Assembly: GCA_015061005.1 (NCBI GenBank)
Contig: SUXJ01000005.1
Span: 131,057 to 195,056, forward strand
Direction: 5' to 3'
Origin: Bacteroidales bacterium
GTDB taxonomy: Bacteria > Bacteroidota > Bacteroidia > Bacteroidales > Muribaculaceae
DNA length: 64,000 nucleotides
The first letter of the stretch is position 1. Each line of letters starts with the position of its first letter. The notes under the pieces were generated by a model. It was not told the DNA's origin, did no database searches, and saw only the letters and a list, made by a program, of their open reading frames with translations. Shown one piece after another: positions 34,815-43,427 of the stretch. The translations under genes and the position numbers were made by a program.

Positions 34815-36263
34815 TTATTGGAGCGGTTTGAATGTGAGGCGGTTGATTACGCCGATGTGCAGTTCGTTAAATATTTGTCCGGTGGTATTATAACCGCCAA
34901 ACATGTAAATATAGGGAGCATCCCACTCGGTGATGGGTTTGACGGCGCGTGAGGATGCGGAGAATGTGCGATTATTGAGTATGACGCTTGCAGCGGCTCT
35001 CGGCTTAATGGCCGCGGGTAGTTGCAGTTCTTTGGGTGCTATGGTCCAGTTCACTCCGTTGTCTAACGATACGTAGAGTTTGGTTTGTGGCTCCCCTTTT
35101 GCTGTTATGCCTCCCAAGGCGAACCATGCACTTCGGTTGTTGACAAAGAAACTGCCTTTGTCAACACGGAACGTGAAGTATGGGAAGAGGATATAATCTG
35201 AGGCTTCGGGGAGTTCGCGCTCGTTGATGCGATTGCTGAGTCGCACCCAAGATTGTCCGTCAAAGGCCCATGCGTTGCCGCTATAATTCCCGTCAGCCTT
35301 GATGCCGCCAACGAAAAGTGACTGAGGAGTTATTGCCCATTCATTTACATAGGTCCACATTTGTGAGGTCCCTTTGATCGGCATTTCGGCGTCAATTACA
35401 CCGGTGGTGCCGCTCGGATAGGCAATCCAACTATCTCCTTTAACGCCGATAATGTCGGCTTGATAAGCTCCATATATGTGGCTCCATCCGGTTTCCACTT
35501 CCGCCCAATTCAAGCCGTCGGAACTGCTCCACAATGCCCCGGAGTCTGATAGGATATAGAGAGCATCGGAGGTGGCGGTAAAGGTGTTGACGTTGACGTC
35601 GGAGGGTAGGGTGGTGACAGCGGTGTTTTCCCACTGAGTCTGATTGGGCGCAGATGCGGTGGAGAGTATGAGCTCGGACGCTCCCATGCTCAGGGAATAG
35701 AACGTCTCGTTTAGTTCGGCAGTGCGTTGAGCGCGGAGTCCGTCGGGCTGAGCCGGCAGTCTATAGACGTCAGATGACCATTGCAATGAATCGGAATTGC
35801 ATTGGTGAACGTTGACTTTAACGTTATAGATGCGTTCGTAGTTGCCGTCGCCTGATGCAACGCGAAGCCACACTTTGCCATGGGAGAAGTTGATTGAATC
35901 GTTGGCGTTTTCGAGTAGGTTGATAATGGTGTCGGTTCCGTCGCTGAGTTTTGGCATTATGACTTCCACTGCGCTCGTTGAGGGCACGCCAACGTTTATG
36001 GTAAGCTTTCTGACGTCAGTTCCCCAAGGGAGTGAGTCGGCATTGAAGATTTCGCCTTTTACTTGGTCGATACTGAAGAATACCGAGTCTAAGTTGCTCA
36101 GCAGCTTGTAGTTTGGCTTGAGCGAAAAGCTCGTCACCAATGTGCTGGTAGCGGAATCGGTATAGCTAACGTCATCGGTTTCTTCGTCCGATGAATTGCA
36201 CGCTGAGAGGCTTACGATGGCACCCAGCGCAAGTATGAATAAACGCGAAAAATGTCTTTTCAT
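34815..36263 (-). CDS. DUF6242 lipoprotein with propeller-like repeats
   Basis: 482 aa from the ATG at 36263; the longer frame reaches into a -7 box and is rejected. The lipoprotein signal ends LSAC (cysteine near residue 22) followed by NSSDEETDD, an acidic run of the type linked to surface export in Bacteroidetes. Residues 45-150 form an Ig-like or stalk region, then repeats with SSDGLNWAEVETGW and SLDNGVNWTIAPKEL resemble beta-propeller blades. It matches DUF6242. Function is unknown. It heads the envelope operon DUF6242-DUF6089-uppS-bamA-skp. Confidence 0.78.
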   Translation of the reverse strand: MKRHFSRLFILALGAIVSLSACNSSDEETDDVSYTDSATSTLVTSFSLKPNYKLLSNLDSVFFSIDQVKGEIFNADSLPWGTDVRKLTINVGVPSTSAVEVIMPKLSDGTDTIINLLENANDSINFSHGKVWLRVASGDGNYERIYNVKVNVHQCNSDSLQWSSDVYRLPAQPDGLRAQRTAELNETFYSLSMGASELILSTASAPNQTQWENTAVTTLPSDVNVNTFTATSDALYILSDSGALWSSSDGLNWAEVETGWSHIYGAYQADIIGVKGDSWIAYPSGTTGVIDAEMPIKGTSQMWTYVNEWAITPQSLFVGGIKADGNYSGNAWAFDGQSWVRLSNRINERELPEASDYILFPYFTFRVDKGSFFVNNRSAWFALGGITAKGEPQTKLYVSLDNGVNWTIAPKELQLPAAIKPRAAASVILNNRTFSASSRAVKPITEWDAPYIYMFGGYNTTGQIFNELHIGVINRLTFKPLQ

Positions 36264-36290
36264 TTTGATGAAGATATAATTATCAACGTG

Positions 36291-36298
36291 CAAAGTTA
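36291..36298 (-). promoter_or_regulatory. -7 box of the envelope operon
   Basis: TAACTTTG on the minus strand, 28 bases before the DUF6242 ATG. It matches TAnnTTTG; no clear -33 TTTG is at the expected distance. It probably drives DUF6242 through the skp genes. Confidence 0.5.
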
Positions 36299-36344
36299 GT
36301 GTTTTCCTTGCAATTTCACGCTAAATTTTAAATTTTTAACCTTA

Positions 36345-37286
36345 TCAGAGGAGGTCTGGAATGTGGTTGTTCAGCAATATTTTGATGTTTTTAGCCTCAT
36401 TGATGATTTTTGCGACTTTTGGAATGGTGGGCGCAGCTATGCCGCTCGGAATAGAGAAGTCGGCGGTTTCGATGCGAATTTCGTCCCAGAGATTTGCATC
36501 AATAAATGACTTTTGCAGAGTGGGTCCGCCTTCAATGAGAATAGATGTAATGCCGTCGGCATAGAGGGCTGATAGTTGGGTGAAAAGGTCGCCGCGTGTG
36601 AATGTAACTCGCTTCGGGTCTCGTCCGCCGGGCCAGAGGCGTGTATCCAAGCGTGGGCGGTCGAGCCTGAGAGTGTTAGATCCGCAGGAAATGGCATCAA
36701 AGCCGGAGCGATAGCGGTGGACTGCTACTTGGCTCTTGGGTGTTGATATTTTAAGAGGTGGAATAGTGGGAGAGGTGCGCAGATTATCGACAAATCCGTT
36801 CGTCGTCTGTGCCCATTTCAGGGCAATGTAGGGGCGGAGGAGGGTATGGGCTGTGAAAAAACGGCGGTTGAGTTTTCGGCAACTGTCGGCAATTTCTCCT
36901 TCGAGGACGGTTACTTCGATTCCTGCCTCGCGAAGCATGGCAATGCCGCGTCCGCACACTTTAGCGAACGGGTCGATAGTTCCGATTACGACTCGCGGAA
37001 TTTTCCGGTCAATTATCAGCTGTGCACACGGAGGAGTTTTGCCATAGTGCGCGCAGGGTTCGAGGGAGACGTAGATAGTGGAGTCGGAGAGGTCGGCAGA
37101 ACCGGCATTGGCAATAGCATTGACCTCGGCATGAGCTTGACCGCAGGTCATGTGGTAACCTTCTCCGATGATATCGCCGGAGGAATTTACAATGACTGCG
37201 CCAACCATTGGGTTAGGATGTGCACCTATTTCCCCCTTTCGGGCAAGCTCCAAGGCGCGGCGCATATATGATTCGTTAATCTTCAT
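36345..37286 (-). CDS. ribD: Bifunctional riboflavin deaminase/reductase
   Basis: 313 aa, somewhat short for RibD (about 360). The N-terminal deaminase is complete: MRRALELARKGEIGAHPNP, HAEVNAI and the zinc motif PCAHYGKTPPCAQLI. The C-terminal reductase part starts at RPYIALKWAQTTNG near residue 150 and includes ITSILIEGGPTLQKSF near 263. It performs two steps of riboflavin synthesis after GTP cyclohydrolase II. Its start overlaps the uvrC stop by 11 bases, so it is the last gene of the ybeY-mnmG-apt-uvrC-ribD run. Confidence 0.92.
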   Translation of the reverse strand: MKINESYMRRALELARKGEIGAHPNPMVGAVIVNSSGDIIGEGYHMTCGQAHAEVNAIANAGSADLSDSTIYVSLEPCAHYGKTPPCAQLIIDRKIPRVVIGTIDPFAKVCGRGIAMLREAGIEVTVLEGEIADSCRKLNRRFFTAHTLLRPYIALKWAQTTNGFVDNLRTSPTIPPLKISTPKSQVAVHRYRSGFDAISCGSNTLRLDRPRLDTRLWPGGRDPKRVTFTRGDLFTQLSALYADGITSILIEGGPTLQKSFIDANLWDEIRIETADFSIPSGIAAPTIPKVAKIINEAKNIKILLNNHIPDLL

Positions 37287-39090
37287 GGAGGGCTTTGTGG
37301 AGTATTTGAGCTTTAGCGGGTCCTATGAGGTCGATGAGTTGCTGCAGCTCGGCTTTTTTGATTCGGGCCACGGAACGGAACTCTTTGAGCAGCAGCTGTT
37401 TGGTTTTGTCTCCGATACCGTCGATTTTGTCTAATATGCTGGTTGTCTGACTTTTGCTGCGTCGGTTGCGGTGAAATGTTATGCCAAATCGATGGGCTTC
37501 ATCTCGCAGATGCTGAATAACTCTGAGGGTTTCTGAATTTTTGTCGATGTAGAGCGGAACAGAATCGCCGGGGAAGTAGATTTCTTCGAGGCGTTTTGCG
37601 ATGCCTACAATAGGAATTTCGCCCCGCAGTCCGATTGATTCAATTGCTTCAACGGCAGCAGAGAGCTGTCCCTTGCCGCCGTCAACGACGATGAGTTGCG
37701 GCAGATCTTCGGGAGCTTCGCGAAGCACTCGGGTGTAGCGTCGCGTCAAGATTTCTTTCATTGACGCGAAGTCATCGGGTCCTTCAACGGTTTGTATGCA
37801 GAAGTGGCGATATTCTTTTTTTGCGGGTTTGGCATTCCGAAACACCACGCAGCTTGCCACCGGGTTTGTGCCCTGAATGTTGGAGTTGTCGAAGCATTCA
37901 ATGTGGCGCGGCAGTTCCGGGAGTCGGAAGTCTTGTTTGATGCGCGTGAGTACTCGCATGGTCCTCTGTTCGGGATTGAGCTTTTCGGCTCGTGCCGTTG
38001 CGTCGGCTCGACTTTGGGCTGCATTTTGCTTGCTGACTTCAAGGAGTTTTGCGCGGTCGCCGCGTTGGGGAATGGTGAATTTTATGTCCGGGAAATCTGT
38101 TTCGGGTATTTCTTCGACAATCACTTCATCAAAATTCGGCTGAAATCGTTGTTGAATTTCGTTGATAGCGTAGGCGAGTAGGGTGGGAGCGGATTCGCTG
38201 AGCGAACGGGAATAGTGCAGAGTCAGTGAGCGAACGACGGCACCTCGGCGAACGTGCATATAGTTGATATACACGTCTTTATCTCCGGTGTCGGAAATGC
38301 CGAACACGTCTATTTGGTCGAGTATCTGGCTGATTATCACCGACTTGGCTTGATAGCGTTCAATGAGGTCGAACTTCTTTTTAAGCTCGTAAGCTTCCTC
38401 GAATTTCATCAGAGAAGCCAAGCGATCCATTTCGGTTTTCAGGTACTGAAGGAGGCTTCCTGTTTCGCCGCGCAAGATGAGTTTGATGCGGTCAATCGCT
38501 GCTATGTAATCATTGTGATTTGCCAAGCCAACGCAGCAGCCTTCGCATTTCTTCATGTGGTATTCAAGGCAGAGTTTGCCTTTGCCGCGCATCAGGTATT
38601 CCGGGGTGATTGAGTGGCGACAGTTGCGAATGGGGTATAGCTCATGAATGAGTTTCAGAACTGCTTTGGCGGAAGCGGTGTCTGTGTATGGTCCGAAGTA
38701 TTTGGAGCCGTCTTTCAGTCGCTCGCGCGTCATGAATACGCGAGGAAAATATTCTCCGGTCACCACAATCCACGGATATGATTTGTCGTCTTTGAGCAGA
38801 ACGTTATAGCGCGGTTGATACTCCTTAATCATGGAGTTCTCAAGGTTGAGCGCGTCTTGTTCGGTTGGAACGACTATATAGCTGACGTCGGCAATTGCGC
38901 GAACGAGCAGATTGGTGCGGGTGCTTTCATGTGTTCGGTTGAAGTACGAACTGACCCTGCGTTTGAGGTTGATAGCTTTTCCTACATAAATCACCTTACC
39001 CTCGGAGTCATAGTAGGTGTAAACTCCGGGGGTAGATGGCATGAGAGAAATCTTCTCATGCAAGTCGGCTGTTTTTTTTGATGCTGACAA
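37276..39090 (-). CDS. uvrC: Excinuclease ABC subunit C
   Basis: 604 aa. UvrC makes both cuts in nucleotide excision repair. The N-terminal GIY-YIG nuclease is clear (PGVYTYYDSEGKVIYVGKA, residues 18-37). A UVR coiled-coil motif for UvrB binding lies near residue 205 (LASLMKFEEAYELKKKF). The RNase H-like C-terminal nuclease contains HIECFDNSNIQGTNPVASCV and LIVVDGGKGQLSAA, and a helix-hairpin-helix lies at the end (LDKIDGIGDKTKQLLLKEF). It starts immediately after the apt stop and overlaps ribD. Confidence 0.96.
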   Translation of the reverse strand: MSASKKTADLHEKISLMPSTPGVYTYYDSEGKVIYVGKAINLKRRVSSYFNRTHESTRTNLLVRAIADVSYIVVPTEQDALNLENSMIKEYQPRYNVLLKDDKSYPWIVVTGEYFPRVFMTRERLKDGSKYFGPYTDTASAKAVLKLIHELYPIRNCRHSITPEYLMRGKGKLCLEYHMKKCEGCCVGLANHNDYIAAIDRIKLILRGETGSLLQYLKTEMDRLASLMKFEEAYELKKKFDLIERYQAKSVIISQILDQIDVFGISDTGDKDVYINYMHVRRGAVVRSLTLHYSRSLSESAPTLLAYAINEIQQRFQPNFDEVIVEEIPETDFPDIKFTIPQRGDRAKLLEVSKQNAAQSRADATARAEKLNPEQRTMRVLTRIKQDFRLPELPRHIECFDNSNIQGTNPVASCVVFRNAKPAKKEYRHFCIQTVEGPDDFASMKEILTRRYTRVLREAPEDLPQLIVVDGGKGQLSAAVEAIESIGLRGEIPIVGIAKRLEEIYFPGDSVPLYIDKNSETLRVIQHLRDEAHRFGITFHRNRRSKSQTTSILDKIDGIGDKTKQLLLKEFRSVARIKKAELQQLIDLIGPAKAQILHKALHED

Positions 39091-39609
39091 TTAGTAGGAA
39101 ATGAGCGATGTTATTTCTGCGTCTTTAGGAAGACGGTCGCGGCCGCCTAATGCCGTAAGTTCTATAATGAAGTTGACGTAGATTTTCTTGGGGTTCATCG
39201 ATTTGATGAGTTCGTAGGCCGCCGCCATCGTGCCACCGGTGGCGAGCACGTCGTCATGGATTACTACGATGTCGTCCTCCGTGATTGCGTCTTTGTGGAT
39301 TTCAATAGTGTCGGTGCCGTATTCTTTTTCGTAGGTTTGGGTGATTACGTCAGCCGGCAATTTCCCGGGTTTACGGCAGGGCACAAAGCCTGCTCCGAGT
39401 TCAAATGCGAGAATAGAGCCGCCTACGAATCCGCGGCTTTCGATGCCCACGACTTTGGTCACGCCTTTGTCGCGGTAGAGTTGACCGAGGTCCCAGCCGA
39501 TGATGTGGAGGGCGCGAGGGTCTTTGAACGCGGTTGTGAGGTCTTTAAAGAGAATCCCTTTGGTGGGGAAGTCTTGAATGTCGCGAATGCGTTTCTTGAT
39601 GTATTCCAT
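39091..39609 (-). CDS. apt: Adenine phosphoribosyltransferase
   Basis: 172 aa, normal length. Apt salvages adenine to AMP with PRPP. Signatures: FPTKGILFKDLTT near residue 14, VVGIESRGFVGGSILAF near 55, PCRKPGKLPA near 80, and the PRPP loop VVIHDDVLATGGTMAAA near 117. It lies 48 bases downstream of the parS palindrome and directly in front of uvrC. Confidence 0.96.
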   Translation of the reverse strand: MEYIKKRIRDIQDFPTKGILFKDLTTAFKDPRALHIIGWDLGQLYRDKGVTKVVGIESRGFVGGSILAFELGAGFVPCRKPGKLPADVITQTYEKEYGTDTIEIHKDAITEDDIVVIHDDVLATGGTMAAAYELIKSMNPKKIYVNFIIELTALGGRDRLPKDAEITSLISY

Positions 39610-39657
39610 TTGATTTGATATGTTTTGTTAAGTTATTGAATTGTTGTATTTTGTGGG

Positions 39658-39673
39658 TGTTCCACGTGGAACA
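39658..39673. other. parS: parS centromere-like site
   Basis: TGTTCCACGTGGAACA is a perfect 16-bp palindrome and matches the ParB-binding consensus TGTTNCACGTGNAACA at every fixed position. It ends one base before the mnmG stop codon complement, between mnmG and apt. parS sites cluster near replication origins, and this one is 32 kb from the candidate oriC. I found no second copy in the window. parA and parB are not in the window. Confidence 0.92.
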
Positions 39674-39674
39674 A

Positions 39675-41528
39675 TTATTTGCCGAGCATTAGCAGCAACA
39701 CGTTGATGTCGGCGGGACTTACTCCGGGAATTCGGTTTGCACGTCCCACTGTTTCAGGTTTTATGGCTTGCAATTTTTGGCGTGCTTCGGTGGAAAGGGC
39801 TGTTATTGTCGAATAGTCGAGCTTGTCGCCGAGGGTGATGTGATCGATGCGGGTCATGCGTTCGGCAAGTTGTCGCTCTCGGTCAATATAGCCGGCGTAT
39901 TTGAGTCGAATCTCAACCGCTTGTCTGACCTCATCGCTAAACATTTCGATTTGCGGAATCACACGACATAATGATGATAACTCCATTCCCGGGCGCAGAA
40001 TTATATCAGCGGCTTTGGCGCTTTGGCGAGTCGGCGCGGAGTTTATTTCTTCCAGAATAGGATTTGCGACTTCGGGTTTTAGGGAGGTGTTGCGAAGCAG
40101 TTCGGTGAGTTCGCGGATTGCGTTTTCTTTTGCTTTGAGCAATGCCATGCGTCGGTCGGAAGCAAGCCCATGACGATGGCCTACGGGGGTGAGACGCGAG
40201 TCTGCATCGTCTTGGCGCAAGAGTATGCGGTATTCAGCTCGTGAGGTGAACATGCGGTATGGTTCGTCAACCCCTTTGGTGACGAGGTCGTCTATGAGCA
40301 CTCCGATATAGGCTTCATCGCGTCCGAGGGTGAGCTGTTCCGTTCCTCTGACAGCCGCCGAGGCGTTGAGCCCGGCAATCAATCCTTGTCCGGCGGCTTC
40401 TTCATAGCCGGTTGTGCCGTTAATTTGTCCGGCAAAATACAATCCGTGAATCAGGCGGGTTTCAAGGGTGTGGTAGAGTTGAGTGGGAGGGAAGAAATCG
40501 TATTCAATAGCATATCCGGGCCGGAGTATTTGCACGTTGCGTAGGGCGGGAATGGTGTGGAGCGCGCGCATTTGAACGTCAAATGGCAGTGAGGAGGAGA
40601 ACCCGTTGAGGTAATATTCCGTGGTGTTTGCGCCTTCCGGCTCCAAAAATAGATGGTGTTCGTCTTTGTCTGCAAACGTTACTATTTTCGTTTCAATACT
40701 TGGGCAGTATCGAGGTCCGATGCTTTGAATTTGACCGTTGTAGAGGGGGGATTCGGGGAGCCCTTCGCGTAGGATTCGGTGAGTTTCCGAGTTAGTTTTC
40801 GTGGACCAGCAGGGCAGTTGTGGCAGTTCGGATTTGCTTTCAGGAAGGAAAGAGAACTTATCGGGAGTCTCATCGCCGTCTTGACGCGAGCATTCCGAGA
40901 AGTCGATTGTGCGTGCATCGAGTCGTACCGGAGTGCCGGTTTTCATTCTGTCGGCAGTAAATCCGAGGGAGCAGAGTTGCTCTGTGATGCCTGTAGAGTA
41001 GGGCTCGCTTACGCGTCCTCCGCGAATTTGTGCGCGCCCAACGTGCATGAGCCCGTTGAGGAATGTTCCGTTGGTCAGGACCACCGCTTTGGCGCTGAAT
41101 GACACTCCCCAAGCTGTTTTCACTCCGGTAACTTTGTCACCGTTCAGAATCAGTTCGGTCGCAGAGTCTTGCCAGAGGTATAGCCTTGGCGTGTTTTCGA
41201 GTTCTTGTCGCCATCGCATACTGAATGCCATGCGGTCTGCTTGTGCACGCGGGCTCCACATTGCCGGGCCTTTGCTCCTGTTGAGCATTCGAAACTGAAT
41301 GCTTGCTGCATCGGTGACGATGCCCATTGCACCGCCGAGAGCATCAATTTCTCGCACTATTTGTCCCTTTGCAATACCGCCAATAGCCGGGTTGCAGCTC
41401 ATTTGTGCGATCTTGTTCAGGTCCATTGTAATGAGCAGCGTTTCGCAGCCGGTCAGGGCAGCGGTTCTTGCGGCTTCAGCTCCGGCGTGGCCGGCACCAA
41501 CAACTATTACATCAAAGTCAAATTTCAT
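39675..41528 (-). CDS. mnmG: tRNA uridine-5-carboxymethylaminomethyl modification enzyme MnmG
   Basis: 617 aa. With MnmE it modifies the wobble uridine of several tRNAs. FAD-binding VIVVGAGHAGAEAARTAA at the start, MSCNPAIGGIAKGQIVREI near residue 43, the QIRGGRVSEPYS segment, YCPSIETKIVTFADKDEHH near 275 and GQINGTTGYEEAAGQGLIAG near 370 are all present. The gene is often close to oriC in bacteria. It overlaps the ybeY stop by 4 bases. A parS site follows its stop codon by one base. Confidence 0.97.
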   Translation of the reverse strand: MKFDFDVIVVGAGHAGAEAARTAALTGCETLLITMDLNKIAQMSCNPAIGGIAKGQIVREIDALGGAMGIVTDAASIQFRMLNRSKGPAMWSPRAQADRMAFSMRWRQELENTPRLYLWQDSATELILNGDKVTGVKTAWGVSFSAKAVVLTNGTFLNGLMHVGRAQIRGGRVSEPYSTGITEQLCSLGFTADRMKTGTPVRLDARTIDFSECSRQDGDETPDKFSFLPESKSELPQLPCWSTKTNSETHRILREGLPESPLYNGQIQSIGPRYCPSIETKIVTFADKDEHHLFLEPEGANTTEYYLNGFSSSLPFDVQMRALHTIPALRNVQILRPGYAIEYDFFPPTQLYHTLETRLIHGLYFAGQINGTTGYEEAAGQGLIAGLNASAAVRGTEQLTLGRDEAYIGVLIDDLVTKGVDEPYRMFTSRAEYRILLRQDDADSRLTPVGHRHGLASDRRMALLKAKENAIRELTELLRNTSLKPEVANPILEEINSAPTRQSAKAADIILRPGMELSSLCRVIPQIEMFSDEVRQAVEIRLKYAGYIDRERQLAERMTRIDHITLGDKLDYSTITALSTEARQKLQAIKPETVGRANRIPGVSPADINVLLLMLGK

Positions 41529-41953
41529 ATCATGTCAGATAGAAGTTGCAAGGCTGCATCTTCATGTTGTTCCATAATTTTGCGTTCTCCGGGGGCTTTA
41601 TCATTGATTCCGCAGAGGTGTAGCAGACCGTGAACGATTACGCGGTGAAGTTCGCGAACGGGGTTCTGTCCGAATTGTTCGGCGTTTGTTGCCACGGTTT
41701 CCAAGGAGATGTAGATATCGCCGTTCACCATTCCACGTTTGGAATAGTCAAAGGTTATGATGTCCGTGTAATAATCATGCTGAAGAAATTCGCGGTTCAC
41801 TTTGAGTATTCCTTCGTCATCGGTCAGGATGTAGGTCAGAGTACCCGGAATTTTGTTGTGAGTCATGGCTACTTTTGCCAGCCACTGCTCAACAATGCTT
41901 TTTTCTATTACTTCCGGAAATTCAACGTGTTCGGTTAACCAATTGATTATCAT
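41525..41953 (-). CDS. ybeY: Endoribonuclease YbeY
   Basis: 142 aa. A metal-dependent RNase for 16S rRNA maturation and ribosome quality control. The motif reads HGLLHLCGIND, with an aspartate where most bacteria have the third zinc-binding histidine (HGxLHLxGYDH); I recall this as usual in Bacteroidetes. EGILKVNREFLQHDYYTDIITFDY near residue 47 is the other family block (only part is diagnostic). It starts the ybeY-mnmG-apt-uvrC-ribD run. A -7 box lies about 70 bases upstream. Confidence 0.92.
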   Translation of the reverse strand: MIINWLTEHVEFPEVIEKSIVEQWLAKVAMTHNKIPGTLTYILTDDEGILKVNREFLQHDYYTDIITFDYSKRGMVNGDIYISLETVATNAEQFGQNPVRELHRVIVHGLLHLCGINDKAPGERKIMEQHEDAALQLLSDMI

Positions 41954-42020
41954 GTGTATATGTAGGGGTGGTCGCGGCAGTTTGATCGGAAACGAAGGGT
42001 CGTTTACCGGTTTTGCAGTC

Positions 42021-42028
42021 CAAAGTTA
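42021..42028 (-). promoter_or_regulatory. -7 box upstream of ybeY
   Basis: TAACTTTG on the minus strand within the 223-base gap between rarA and ybeY. No -33 TTTG lies at 19-21 bases. The rest of the gap (41954-42176) is AT-rich and shows nothing else I can name. Confidence 0.45.
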
Positions 42029-42176
42029 AGAAATTTTTCTGACAAAAAAGCTGAACAAAGTAAAATTTAGTCTAACTAAGTAATTTTTAGGCAAATAAGT
42101 CGAAAAAATAGCCATTTAGAGCCTCTGAGAGTTGAAAATTTAGGGCAAATCGGGCAGATGCACGGTGAAAACGGCA

Positions 42177-43427
42177 CTATTTTCCGGCAAGTCGAGTCTC
42201 GGACGGATTTTCTGCGGGCTGCCAGAATCGAGCTGACAAGAGTTGGTCGGGGAGGTATTGTTGCTGCACGAAGTGGCCGGGGAAATCGTGGGGATATTTA
42301 TAGTCCGCTCCGTAGCCCATTTCTTTCATAAGCGAGGTCGGAGCGTTTCGCAGATGAAGCGGTACGGGGAGGTCTCCGCTTCGGCCCACTTCCTCCAAGG
42401 CTTTGTTTATGGCGCAATATGCGGAGTTGCTTTTCGGCGAGCGCGCCAAGTAGATAGTGCACTCGGCGAGCGGAATGCGACCTTCGGGCCACCCGATTTT
42501 ACGTATGACGTCGAAGGTGGCGTTTGCAAGGAGCAGGGCGTTGGGATTAGCCAACCCGATGTCTTCTGCCGCGAGAATGACTAATCGGCGTGCAATGAAT
42601 TCGGGGTCTTCGCCGCCGGCAACCATTCGAGCGAGCCAATAGATTGCGGCGTCGGCATCGGAACCTCGCACGCTTTTTATGAATGCCGAGATGATGTCAT
42701 AGTGCATCTCTCCTCCTTTATCGTAAGCAGAGGGATTTTCTTGAAGTCGTTCTGTTACGACGGCATCTGAAATAATCAGGGGTTCGCCTGCTGCGGTGGA
42801 TTGTTCGAGCAGGTCGAGAATATTGAGTAGTTTTCGGGCATCGCCGCCGCTGAAACGGAATAGGGCGTCAGTGCTTTCAACTTTGACCTCCATTTTCGAT
42901 AGGATTTCATCGTTGTTAATGGCATTGGAGAGCAGCGTTTGGAGTTCGGTCGCATCGAGGGGCTTGAGAGTATAGACGCTTGCGCGCGACAGCAAGGGAC
43001 GAATCACCTCGAAAGAGGGGTTTTCCGTGGTTGCTCCTATGAGTGTTATCACTCCGCTTTCCACTGCGCCGAGCAGGCTGTCTTGTTGGCTTTTCGAAAA
43101 ACGATGTATTTCATCGATGAAAAGTATGGGTCTGCCTTGGGAGAACATAGAGTTTACCTCGGTTCGGCATCGGTCAATTACGTCTCTGACTTCTTTCACT
43201 CCCGAGTGAACTGCGGATAGGGTGTAAAAGGGTGCATTGGTGGTGTTTGCAATGATGCGTGCCAGTGTGGTTTTGCCTACTCCGGGAGGCCCCCAAAGAA
43301 TGAAAGACGACACTCGTTTTTGTTCAATCATGCGGCGCAAGATTGAGCCCGGGCCTACGAGGTGGGTTTGACCGATGTAGTCATTCAGTGAAGTCGGGCG
43401 CATTCTTTCGGCTAAGGGAGCTTGCAT
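42177..43427 (-). CDS. rarA: Replication-associated recombination protein RarA
   Basis: 416 aa. A clamp-loader-like AAA+ ATPase that acts at stalled forks. Start MRPTSLNDYIGQTHLVG, Walker A ILWGPPGVGKTTLARI near residue 45, Walker B PILFIDEIHRFSKSQQD near 100, and TLIGATTENPSFEVI with sensor 1. The C-terminal tetramerisation region includes EVGRSGDLPVPLHLRNAPT near 350. Its start overlaps the recQ stop by 16 bases; recJ-recQ-rarA form one operon of genome maintenance genes. Confidence 0.95.
   Translation of the reverse strand: MQAPLAERMRPTSLNDYIGQTHLVGPGSILRRMIEQKRVSSFILWGPPGVGKTTLARIIANTTNAPFYTLSAVHSGVKEVRDVIDRCRTEVNSMFSQGRPILFIDEIHRFSKSQQDSLLGAVESGVITLIGATTENPSFEVIRPLLSRASVYTLKPLDATELQTLLSNAINNDEILSKMEVKVESTDALFRFSGGDARKLLNILDLLEQSTAAGEPLIISDAVVTERLQENPSAYDKGGEMHYDIISAFIKSVRGSDADAAIYWLARMVAGGEDPEFIARRLVILAAEDIGLANPNALLLANATFDVIRKIGWPEGRIPLAECTIYLARSPKSNSAYCAINKALEEVGRSGDLPVPLHLRNAPTSLMKEMGYGADYKYPHDFPGHFVQQQYLPDQLLSARFWQPAENPSETRLAGK

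Noticed and set aside
39658..39673. The palindrome as a terminator of mnmG
   Set aside because: It has no loop and no T run, and it matches the ParB site base for base.
41954..42176. Structured RNA in the rarA-ybeY gap
   Set aside because: The gap is AT-rich with only a -7 box; no long stem or conserved RNA motif is visible.
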